DNA of 64,000 nt from Micropterix aruncella. Its lineage: Eukaryota > Arthropoda > Insecta > Lepidoptera > Micropterigidae. The notes below the pieces were generated by a model. It had not been told where the DNA came from. It searched no databases and was given only the letters and a program-made list of their open reading frames with translations. The stretch lies in NCBI GenBank assembly GCA_944548615.1, contig OX155960.1, positions 34,006,475 to 34,070,474 on the forward strand. Direction: 5' to 3'. Made by a program: the position numbers and the translations under genes. Shown here one piece after another: positions 41,001 to 53,000 of the stretch. How positions within the stretch are numbered: the first letter of the stretch is position 1; every line of letters begins with the position of its first letter.

Positions 41001-44000
41001 TGCTGTGGCGGTGTCACATGACGTGGCCTGTAGTAGTTGCCTTGGGGAATTTCCGCTATCTCCATCTGTTCGTTGCTGATGTATTCGTCGCTCTCCTCCA
41101 TTGCTGCTATTTGGGCCTTACTGTGTATTTTTCCTGAGGGATTTTGGCGATGTTGGGTGGTGCTCGATTCTGTAGTTGTTGGCTCTAGCGCGTACTGCTC
41201 GAAGTTTTTGGCTACGTCCAATAAGTTTCCTATCCCTTCCAGTCTGGTGGTCCCTAGCAGTGTGTGGTATAGCGGTAGCACGTTCAATTTTATAATCTCC
41301 AGAATAGTGCTGTCTCTCAATTTCGGCGACAATCTGCTGTTGATGCTGTCAATTCGGGTGACGAAATCGTTCATCGTTTCTCCAATGTTTTGTTTCGTGT
41401 TCCGCATTTTATTTTCCAGACGTGTTTGGTAATTCAATTGCTCATATTTGTTTATCAGCGCGTTATTCAGAATTTTCCAGGATGTTGCGTGATGTCTTAT
41501 GCTTCTGAACCAGAAGAGTGATGATCCTTCGAGAAGGTCGGAGAATCCCTGTATTAGTTCCTTTTCCGAAACTCCCCTTGATTGAACTTTGTCCTCTATC
41601 GCGTCGATGAAGTCCAAGACAGGTGTGCTGCCATCAAACTTCAAATTCCATTTGTATAAGCTGGGTGTAATCTTGTGCTTTCCACTGTTCGAGGTTTGGA
41701 AGATTCCCGATTCCGCTGCTGCATCTGGCGTTTTGTTGCTGTTTTTCCTGGTATATAAATCCTCATCTTCGCTGTTTATTTCCGAAGTGGCGTAGATCCT
41801 CGAATTATTCGTTTTTTCGTAATGAATCGATTCTTCCAGTCTTGAGATATTACCGTGAGTTGGATTTTCAAAGTCTTGTTTTCCCCGTTGTTCCGAAATT
41901 TTGTTTTTCATATTGGTTTCCTCGCGTATATTTTCCGGTGACTGTTGACGTCGTGATCTAGATGCCGTTTTTGTTTTCCTGGGTGCCATTTTGCGATTGC
42001 TTCCCGATATGCTCAATGTGTCAACCACTTACCAAATTTATGTGTGTAAGTGTTTTGAGAAGAAAAAAAAAGAAATTAAATTCAAATCTTGTTATAGTTG
42101 AACAGTGTGAAGTCGTGTGCTAGATACAATTTAAAAATTTCAAGTGTGTAAGGTGAATGCTGAAAATTATTAGTACATATATAAGTGTTAAAGCTAGAAG
42201 ATGATTCACATGAAAGAAATACAAGTTAAAGAGAAAAAAAACAAAATTAAAATTTATTAAAAAGAAAAAAAATTTTTTTGAACCACCCTGTATATCAGGG
42301 TATATTTCTAAGTGTTGATTCTAAGTTATTATACGTTATTTAAATTTGCATGAGGTTAAGTAAGTTTTAAATTTTACTGCGTGTATTATTTTTTTGACAC
42401 CCTGTATTCGTGTGCACCTCTAAGTGTAGTTCCTTGTTACCATAATTTAATATTATTATTTTTCAAAATTAGTTTGTTTCGTTTTTCCTAAAGTTTATTC
42501 CTTTCTTTACGTTTTTGTTTGCAGTGTTTTGTTTCTCATTCATTTACTTATTTTGTCACTATCAGATATATTAAATTTCCTGTAATCGTAATTTTCCTAA
42601 GTGCCTAAAGCCCATGTACTGTTCGACGCACACAGTAGTGTTCGTACGTATTTCTAGTTTTCACATTTGTTAGAGTTCCTTATGGTTCACTTGCGACGCT
42701 AGGTATTCCATGTCAATGTATAAGTGCTTGCAATTTTATATAAGAACAGAGAAATTTTTGCTATTATTATAGTTGACGCAATGTTTATCTTTCGTTTATA
42801 AAAGCTAAAACTGAATCATTTATTAGAGATGTTATATGAAAATTGTATTTATAAATATTTTATGAAAATTTTATTAAAATTTTAAAGTGTTTTAAGGGCG
42901 TGCCGGTGTGTAAACGTGTACGTGTGTGTTGTGTTTATTTTATATTTTTAAAAAAAATTAATTAGTACCAAGTTCGTTGCCTGTATAAAAATAATAATAA
43001 ATATTTAATAATAGTTTCGCAACAGTAATATATTAATATTTTGAAAAGTTGCGATATATAAGAAAGAAAGGGTGGGAGGGCGGGAAATATTGTTGTAGTA
43101 AAAAATAGTTGATATGAAAAAAAAATTAAAAAAATAAATTGTATGTATTGGTTTGAAAAAAAAATTTTGTTTGACAGTTATGGAAAGAAAATTTTGCACC
43201 GCGTTGGGCCCAATTTGTAGGCGACCAGCGTGATCGCTTTAAATCAAAAGATAAATTATTTTGAAAAAATTGTTTGTAAAAAAATTATTATGAAAAGATC
43301 TATAAGCCCCAAGTTGGAAGCCAATTTGTCATGAGACCCGAATAATTTTTTATATATCAGTTTATTTTATAGATTACAATATTATTATTTTACCAATATA
43401 CTTCCGGACGATATGGAAAGATTTGTTTATATAGTGGGCGCCAGCCCGGAAGAAGAAGAAGATTTATTTCGGATCTATGAACAAGTGCCAGAGTCCTTCC
43501 ACCGTTTAGAATTCCTCTGGGGCAGGGGTATGTAGGCTGCGTCGGGATTTGCGTCGGTTCGCTCAGTCCATCTCAGGCACGGGGGTATTTAGAATCCCTT
43601 AGTGACCCAGTCTACGGTAAGATGAGCATCCCTATGGGATGAACGGCCTTTTATGGATATTGAATTGCTAAATTACTTGAACCATTTTCCTTACTAAATA
43701 ATATATTATTATTCTCCTTCGAACGCCCTCTAGCGGTGGCGCGGCGAGTTACTTAGCAAAGATTGACATCATTTTGCTCAACCTGCATTGTGCTACTAAT
43801 GCCCGCGTTTCGCCGCTAGATGGCGCGGACGCGACGGCGGATTCGGTTAATTTAAATTAAATCTTGCTGGAATATGCGCAAAATTAACTTGTAACATAAA
43901 TAAGTGTGCTTTATTTTTCCTTAGTAAAGAATTCTGAATTTAATGAATTTTCCCAAATAATAATGGAACTGATTTTAATATCTTATAAATGTATCTCAAC

Positions 44001-47000
44001 CAATCCTTTCCTTTTATGGTTTTTTTTATTCTATTTTATTTATATGAAAAAAATGAAAATGATATATATGATATATGATGATATTAAAAATGAAATTATT
44101 CTGATATTGAGATGATTATGAGTAAAATAAAAGATACTTTTCCGACCCAAATCTACTATTTATTTTTCTATAACCTGTTGCGAAGACATTTCCCGAAACT
44201 ATATGTGTGATATTGAATATTTATATTATTTATGAAACTTAATTTTAATCCGTCGATCGTCGAAGGCCTTGCGAGATTTTACGAGCGTACGTTACAATTA
44301 TTACATTTTACCCGTGTTTCGATGAGCATTATTCGTAACTGGTTTTCCCTACTTTTGCCCTACAATGATTTGGCAATTTTAGTGTCGGGTACGCTGCACT
44401 TTCAAATATCGTAAACGACGGTAGTCTTTTGCTCTATTATTTTCCCTGATATTTAAATTTGGAAATATTACGTATTCCCTGACGATGAGTTGCATTTATA
44501 TTTATCTACAATTTGGTATTTTACTTCATAAGCTATTTTATTAATTTATCTGATTTTTTTAATTGCCTCGGGAAGAACTCAATGCCACTCTGACTCCGCC
44601 ACGTTTTAATCCCAAGATTGTCTAACGTGGATTTTAATTATATTTATGTATTTTTTACAGCCTACATTTTAAGTAGAGATCGCCGAAATGATTTTAGATT
44701 TATTGGCGGTGTCTATCGTTGATCCTATATTCGAAACTACGGATTCCTATATTCAGAAAAACGGGTTAGCACGTATATGTCGTGCAAGACGGGTCTGAAG
44801 GACTAAAAGTATTGCACGATCGTGGTATTGCAAGTTAGAATAAAAGAAATTGAACTTTACTTTAAAAAAAAACCGAAAATGAGAATATAATCTACTTGCC
44901 CCAAATAGGATGTGGAGATCACGCTGGAATGCTTTGCCTGCGCCGCACTTGATTCTAGTTATAATTTCTAAAGATGACTTTGACTTTTATATTTTATTCG
45001 TAGATGTAGGTAGGCCACTTCGAAGTCGTGAAATGAGCTCCGGCGGCCGGTAATCGCCGCGAGGCAAAAACCGACCGCCGCGCTGAAACGACGACCTTCC
45101 CAGGCGAGTGCTTCGGGCCAAAAAAAAAAAAACTCTCACTAGCGATTCTCTACACCCGTGTTCCATCTAATCGCTAGTGATGCCTATTGTGCGATAAAAT
45201 TCGCTTGTATCCTATATTATTGTTATTTTATTTTTGTTAACTAATTTTGGCAACAATTGTTTATTATATTGTTTGTTAAACCCGTAATGGTTTTCTGACC
45301 ATTACAATACTTTCAGCATAATTATATCTTTTTTCTGGATTTATGACGTCTTTCCTCACTCGAGGAATGACTCCTCCTATTATCCTATTATCAAAATCAG
45401 TTTATTTATTCAGAATATACAATAAAGCATAATATAATGAATGTTTAAAGCTAATTATTCTATATTAAAAATCGCTGTTTGTTGAAAATATGTTTGAATA
45501 ACTTTAATTATTAAACAGTAGTTACATTCATTCGATGTTAACAAAATGCTATCTTTTGAATACATATATCTTTAGAATTACCGTTTAATAAATGTTTATT
45601 TTATTTTATTTTGTTACCTTATAATAAACTATAGGTAGGTACCATTCCCGGTATTTACTGAAAACCAAACTCAGATCATCCGAGGATATCCCGATGGTTA
45701 GCGTTTGTAGTCTCTCTATGTAGCGCATGTCTAAAAATTTTAATATATAATAATTTTATTTCTAAAGTTTATATTTCTAAAGTAAAAAAATAATTGATTA
45801 ATAAAAAAGCAGACTAAATGCACTACAAATCGACGCCAAGTTTCAAAATGGGCGAAAACAGAAGACCACGGCACGGGGTGATAAGGTTCGAATGTGAAAC
45901 AGTATTCTGAAACCTAGGAAGACTAATGTTGACCTTCAGAGAGACCTTTCATTATTTGGTATTCATATGGACAGCTCTGCAGTACGTTGAAGGCTCTTGG
46001 ACGTTGGGGCAAGGCCAGGCGGCCTTTGAAGAAGTAACTTCTCACTGATGAACTTCTCGTCATGAAAGCGAAAAGCATAAAGAGCATAAAAACCATAAGA
46101 ACTGGACAGCAGATGACTGAAAGAGAGTAGTTCAAACCGATGAAAGACACTTTGAAATTCATAGATTACTAGTAAAGCGCAACACAGAGGCCCATTGTGC
46201 AATCCCCAACATATTTCTGGGGCTTTTTGATATCAGTAGAGCCTAGAGATTTAAACCAATCTCAGGGATGATGATCAGTGAGAGTATGCTGAAATTTCAA
46301 ATGGATTTCTTGTTCCAATGCCTCTGAGACGGTTTACGAATGGAGATGTATAAGAATGGCCGGAAACTCTACCGACCAAAACCGTTTTGAAAATATGTGG
46401 GTTGTCATAAAGAAAGGGCTTCAAAAAATAGGAGATTGATGGACAACATCGTGAACATCTTAAACAAAATTGGGCCAAGGACACTTCCTTAGGGAATACT
46501 ATATATGTGGTTTGATTCACTTTGTATCCCTTTGATACAAATTAATCATTTGTGTTCTACTAACCTGCCTGTTAACCATTTCAGCGCAAGGCCGTCGATA
46601 CCATACCCCATCGGCCTTCGAAAATGTAATAACTTTAACATTATTCTGTACAGTATCATGTACGCATTAGTGCGCGCAGATATTCTCCAAACTTAGTCTC
46701 TGTCGGGACCCTGATCGGGTTAATCAATAAAGAGCTGATTTGATGCACTATTTTAGTTGTCACAACTAATTGGCACACCACAGTATTTACCCAAGTAGAA
46801 TGTATACGTCTATCAAACATAAGCACACAATAAATAATAATATCAAATCACACCATACTCAACAATATTTCTAAAACTAGCGAAAGGAGTCAAGTAAATA
46901 AGTTAATAGTAAAAACACATGTTTAAAAACAAGCTTTTATTAAAATGTTCTGTCCCGAGCCAATCCTGGGTGCAGCAGCCATGTCATAGTGGAACTTAGA

Positions 47001-50000
47001 ACGGGCTATCTTAATTGAATGCTAAACAGAATTTGTATTTGTGCTGTTGACCCTTGAGGATTCTACTTGTTGGACGCCAACCTTGGGTGCAGCCGCCCTG
47101 TCGCGGTGAAACATAGACCGGGTTATCATAATTGAATGCGTATACAAAAATGCGTTGCTGTGCTGATGACCGTTGGGGAGTCTAGTCGGGAGCCAACCCT
47201 GGATGCAATATCCATGTCATGGTAAAATTTATAACGGGCTACCATAATCGAATGCGTATACAAAATTGTGTGTTGCAAAATTGGTCTACTATTCTATGCT
47301 GCTGACCGTGGAATAGTAGCCTCGCCGGGAGCCGATCCTGGGTGTAAAATTAGGTCATGCTCACCATAAAAATACATTGGGCCCGATTGCGTTTCTTTGT
47401 GAACTAAAACTGAAATTAGTTCAAGCGTACGAGATAGAGACCAATGCGTTAGAGCGGAATATGAAACGAAGAATCCTCGATATAAACTACCTGTCAAACT
47501 TATACTTGTCCGAATAAATTTGAATACATTTCGTGCGGTGTTAGCTTTAGATGCTTTATCTTTGGTGGGTAGTTTTAATACGAAAAAGCTAGAACCGTTC
47601 ATTTCACATTCTGCTCTAGCGTATTGTTAATTTCCGATTTTAGTTCACGAAGATACGTAATCGAGCCTATTGTCATCGGAACTAAAGCAACATTTAAAAT
47701 TTCAACTTCATAGGATAAGAGGAAGTGGTTCTAAATTAGCTTGCAATATTTGACCAAAACAAACTAACATACTAACATACATTGCACGGTAAATAAAAGC
47801 TTGTAAAAAAATACTTCGTAATATTTTATGTACTTCGTCATCATGACATAAAATACAAGCTCCTGAAATTATGATAATTATCGCACAGCAAATACCCGCC
47901 GCCTTTCGACCCTTTTCCTGGAGAATAGAGATTACATTTACGGCCCGAGAAGGCTTATTTTTCCTCCTTCAGTATTTTCTTTCTCAAGGCCGGAGGAAAT
48001 TCCTGTAGCGGAAAGAATGTTATTTCAAATTGAAATCGGTATTTATGTTATGCTGGCTTTTTGTGTCGGTTTATTTAGAGGCGCACTGGGAATAGGGATA
48101 TTATATTTTTTTACATATATTTGCGAGGTTGTGAGATATATTTGAGGAGTCAAATGGTTGACTGATAAGTATTGAGCGGTGACATCGTTAGGGGCTAATT
48201 CGGCTTTTCAGTCGAATGGAGAGAAAATAAGCTGTCATAATCAATCTTTCAGTAGAGGCAATTTGAACTTCCGTTTCCCGCGTATTTTCTTAATTTCGTT
48301 AGCGAAGATATCAGCGACCCGGTGAGCTACGACCAGGATATCTGGTTGCACTCTATAACACAAACGACTTTATTTAGTATAATGCCTTGAGAGTTTCGAA
48401 GTGAAACCAGTAATCAAATATAATCAAATACAATATTGTAGCAGAGCAACATAATCGGCGCATCCCTAAACATCAAAATAGCAGACACTACTGGAATCGG
48501 CGCATAATAGAATATACCGATGAAGGAGAAGGATTAGGTATCGAGAGACGAATTGAAAGAAGACAAGTAATTATGCTAAATTATATTACGTATTGTTTTT
48601 AATGAGACGGAAGAAGGACAGCAGGCAAGGCGTACAGGCTCAGCAAATAATACCACAGAACTTTGAATCCATCACTCCAACACAGGCGTATACCTAGTGG
48701 GGTGATGTAATCCTGACAAGTTAATGCCCTTTCGCGATTTTCATCATATGTATTCTTTTAAAATGTGTAAAAAAAATGAACGCAATCTTTTTTATGTAAC
48801 TATAAAAAATAGAATAAATAAATAAATAAAAAATAAAAAATATATTAAAAAGAATAGAAAACACGACTGCCGTTACAGAAAATTAATTATTGTATTTATA
48901 ATAATTTTTATTATGGCTTTTTTTTAATGAAACATTTGTGGTTTATGTCGATATGGATACATATATATATATATAGGTACTCGTATATTTCCATAATGTA
49001 CTCAATCAGACCTTTCATTTGACACTAAACACGATATATTTATGTTAATTTATTCATTTGGAAATTTAGACAAATACTTACTTGATATTTGGACAGTACA
49101 GTACAGACCCTATATCACTCGGGATGACATAACGATTCCAACAATACTACACACATCTAGTTCGGTTCAAGCGTTTAGAAGTTATGGTGGAATAAACAAC
49201 AGAAAACATATATAGATAAACCCTGAACACATTACACTCCTTTTTTGTCGGGCAGTCGTGTAAAAAGAGGAACATTTATCGTGCTTATCAACAAATACAC
49301 GCAGATTGCATTAAAAAAGAAACCGATATAAATATAGTATCGACAACGGAAACATTTCGACGGTATCACCAAAAACATCACCCCCGGAAACACGGCAATC
49401 AAGAAGAGTCCGGAACCCAGCAGATGTTTGGGAATTAGGTGGACAACGACATCACATCAGATTAGGAAATCTGCTCCAGGGGGTAATTCTTCAAAAAATT
49501 TGCATGATAAGTTTGTCTATGGTCCATTTGATTTACATGGGCCTTGGACCAATTTCGCATGCTGACTGTTTCAAGGACGAATATAGAAGGGCGACTGTCG
49601 GCGGCGCGCGGCGGTTAAAACTCGCGGCGGTCCAGCTGCGATCGAACCGGCCAATGACGAAAGTCTAATTAAAAGTGAGAGAGAGGGATAACGCGCTAGG
49701 CTCGAGCGAGACAGCAAAACTGAGCGAAAAATACACGCGCAAAGTACGACGGTGTTATATATTTTTAAAATTAAGCAAGACGGACGAAAGTGATTGGGGG
49801 CAACGTCGGTAAATAAATGGTATATTTATGTATTAGTTTAATTAAGCCATTCACTCCGAACTGCCAAAATTTACGCACGTAATACATAATACGTATACGT
49901 AATAATAAAGTATTCTAATATACGATTTTATATAATCGCTTTCAATTCATCGGGCACCGGGACTTAAAAAGGACATCGCCAACGAAAGATCAAGGAAATA

Positions 50001-53000
50001 TCATCTGAATTCGCTTGACTGCATATAATTTAAAATGATTTGCTATCTTATACCATTAAACAAAGTTTGTTCGAATATTCTCATATGGGTTTGTTTTTAT
50101 TTATTTGTTCTGTGGGGCTTTTCTAAGGTTTTTACGAGCATTGTAACACTACGACTATTACTGAGCTATTGTGCTCGCCACCTACTATAGTTCTGCGCTA
50201 AGCCTCGTGTCATTTAAGAACCGCAACAGGCTTTTGGCGCCAGATAGTTTTACCTCCTCAAGTTGGAGGTAATGACCACCCAACTGGGTGTATCTTTTAC
50301 GCATGGGGAGAGGAATTTCCTCTGCCCCTTGGCAGCTAACGGGCCCATGATGAGGTGGCCACGATGACTCATGTGATCAGGGTCGGTCACACTCACGGGT
50401 CAACACCCATCCGATGGCCTCCACGCATGGGGTGCGAACCTGGGTAGGACACTGGGTCAACCAGTCTCCCCTGGGAATCAAACCTCTGGCGCTCCTGGAC
50501 GGTCTGTGCACCGAGCGGCGCAAGCCAATCGATTGTGCTCTCCGACTAACAGTCGGGGGAGTCTGGGAACTGTATTGTTTCCTATAGAGCGGTAGTGGTT
50601 GCCTACCTTTCGGCGACTGCTCTTGAAATGACCATTGGCCATCCGATCCCGGTTCAGAGTCGGGCAAAGGACGCCTTGGTCCGCGATAGAATCGGTGTAC
50701 ACCGTTTCACCGCTTCGTAAGGGAGAGGACCGCGCAAGCGACCTCGAACTCGGAACCAATCGAGAGACCGGAGAAATCTGGTCACAATTGGAAGCAAGGG
50801 CGCGAGTGTCGGCCCGCCAGGTAACATTACAGGCTATCTCTCGGTAAAGGCGTTGGTCTCTTGCGGGTTGTGGCGTAGCTAGACGTCGGATTTGTAATGT
50901 CCAAAGTCTTCTACGCTCACTGCACGGTCGATAGAACGATGAATCGTTAAAACGTCCTGCGGTGACGGGTTCGCCCGTTGTGGTTGACATCTCAATATGA
51001 CCCTTGGCAGAACCTGCACATTTTCGTGTCCCGGAGCTTGAGGTTGTACATGTCTTTGTTCAGGCCACAATGCCCCGTGAGCGCCCTCACCAGTATGCGT
51101 AGATTGTTCCTATTTAGCGATTACAAACTTACGGTAGTATGCCTTAATTAGCACTTTGGAATGATTCATATGGGTTAACATACTTAGTCATTAGCAATAT
51201 CTTATACAATTTCAAAAACTTACACAACCCATGTTTGTTAAAACGATTTTTGAAATATCTAAAATATGATGAAGCTGACAATATATCTGTTGTATATTTT
51301 AGTATTATCTCGCTCACTTTTGATGGGCTTTATTATTTCTCTTTATAAATTGTAAACGTTTCGTATTTTTTCTCACAGGAAAATCCCAACTCGTGCGCTT
51401 TACATATTACAAAGTGCCCCTTCCTTTCGCATTTTCCCGCCTAAAATAGCGTTCCCGCCCTCTTTCAACGCTTCGGAATAAATGGAGTTTCGATTATTTG
51501 GCGGGACGGTGGCATGGCGTGGCGTACTTTATTGCTCGCTATCACCCCCGGGACGTATTTAAAGCGGCCGACGTATTTTTATTGCGGGATAACCTTATTT
51601 ATACCTCGGAAACGACCCGCCTTTTATCCCAGGACTCACCACTTCTGACCCCCGTTTGTTTGCACTCCGCCCGCACTCATAAATATTTAGCCTGCGAATT
51701 TCAATTTCGCACTTCTTTCATAATATACGTGTATAAATATACATTTTAATATAATTATTATCTACTTATTACTACATATTGAAATTATTGGATACTAGCT
51801 GTTTCTCGCGGCTTCGCTTCGCGTAAAGTTTCGAATCAATTTGTTAATTTAAGTAGGGTGGCGTGTATTTGCCATTTTAGACGGTGCTTTTAGATATATA
51901 GTGCAAGACGTCCCCTCTCACATGCACGCCACCTGTCACGTAGACGTAGGTACGCGTCTTGTTCCTCGCCACTCGCACGCCTTCCGCTTAACGCTGACAT
52001 TGCTGGGCCAGCAGCCGCCGCCGGCCCTCGCCGCCCGCTTGGTATTTCGAGGGGCTTGCACGCGTTACTAATTTCATGATATGTCTAAAATCATGCCACC
52101 TAAAAACTTACAGTAAATGGCTAATTGTATCTATTTAACACGCGTAATGGTGAATCAATGTACTATGATAAGGATTCTTATTTTATTGCTAATGTCTTCA
52201 ACAAACACTGCCTATTTATTTTTCTTATTTTTTTGAGATATAAAAGCAGTTATTGTAGCTTAAATATAAAAGTAAGATATATGCTGTCGCCGACTTTTTT
52301 ATAAATCTTTTTGAAGCTGATGTTTTTTTCGAAAAATATTTTCACATAGGTATATCAAATTGTTTCGTCAGCGCACGCCGATAAAGCAACTCACCAGCTC
52401 ATTTTTCTCCGATTTCATTTACAAATATCATGATTTCGTATTGAAAAACCAATGTTTATCAAAATAAAATATAGCCTATAGCACTAGTCGATAATAGAAC
52501 TTTCTATTGGTGAAGTTTTTTTTTAAATCGTATGAGTAGTTTCGGAGATTACCCCCTACATACATACTTACAAACATTACTTCTTTATAATATTAGTATA
52601 GATGATTAAAAATGTAAAAAAAGAAAATAAATTTAAAGATACTTATGGTTGACTGTATGATATCACTATAGTGATGAGTCCGCCATTTGTGCCACCAGTG
52701 TAACCTTCACTATGTAATGTTGTATTTTTAGCACAATAAATTTATTCTATTATGTTATATACTTATCTCGCTGTCAATCGGTAGGAAATCGTTAAAATGA
52801 TGAAGCTTTATAAAAAGAAATATAACAAATACCACCTATATTATATAATTTGGACTGTTTTGCCATGCCTCGTAAAACCTTGTAAATATCATAAATATAT
52901 GATTAGGCTTAATTTATCAACCCACAGTGAAGGAGTGAGTGTTTCCTACTATGGGAATGGGCATATGATTTATTTTTTTTATTATAATTTCTTGGCTGTC

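Larger units (their letters stand above)
31695..45306 (-). mobile_element. Full-length Ty3/Gypsy LTR retrotransposon, 13.6 kb
   Basis: A complete element read on the minus strand. In sense order: 5' LTR (43327-45306), primer-binding site, a 1.3 kb leader, gag, pol in the -1 frame, about 3.95 kb without long open frames, and 3' LTR (31695-33673). The host ATAC at 31691-31694 and 45307-45310 is a perfect 4 bp target duplication. The LTRs differ by one substitution (g at 33255 against c at 44888) and one base in an A run, pointing to a recent insertion. It lies antisense in the fourth visible intron of gene 1. There is no envelope-like frame. Domain order PR-RT-RH-IN places it in Metaviridae (Ty3/Gypsy); the lineage is not resolved. 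A cellular retrotransposon copy, annotated descriptively only. Confidence 0.95.

Noticed and set aside
31695..45306. Gypsy element read on the plus strand
   Set aside because: gag and pol are on the minus strand, and a TGG-type primer-binding site is only found next to the right-hand LTR on the minus strand.
49585..49760. GC-rich patch as an alternative promoter of gene 1
   Set aside because: Composition alone; no initiator motif or nearby first exon can be pointed to.
50478..50990. 170-codon minus-strand open frame across R copy 6
   Set aside because: The frame is broken in the other R copies, matches no known domain, and runs antisense to the inferred element. High GC alone explains the length.
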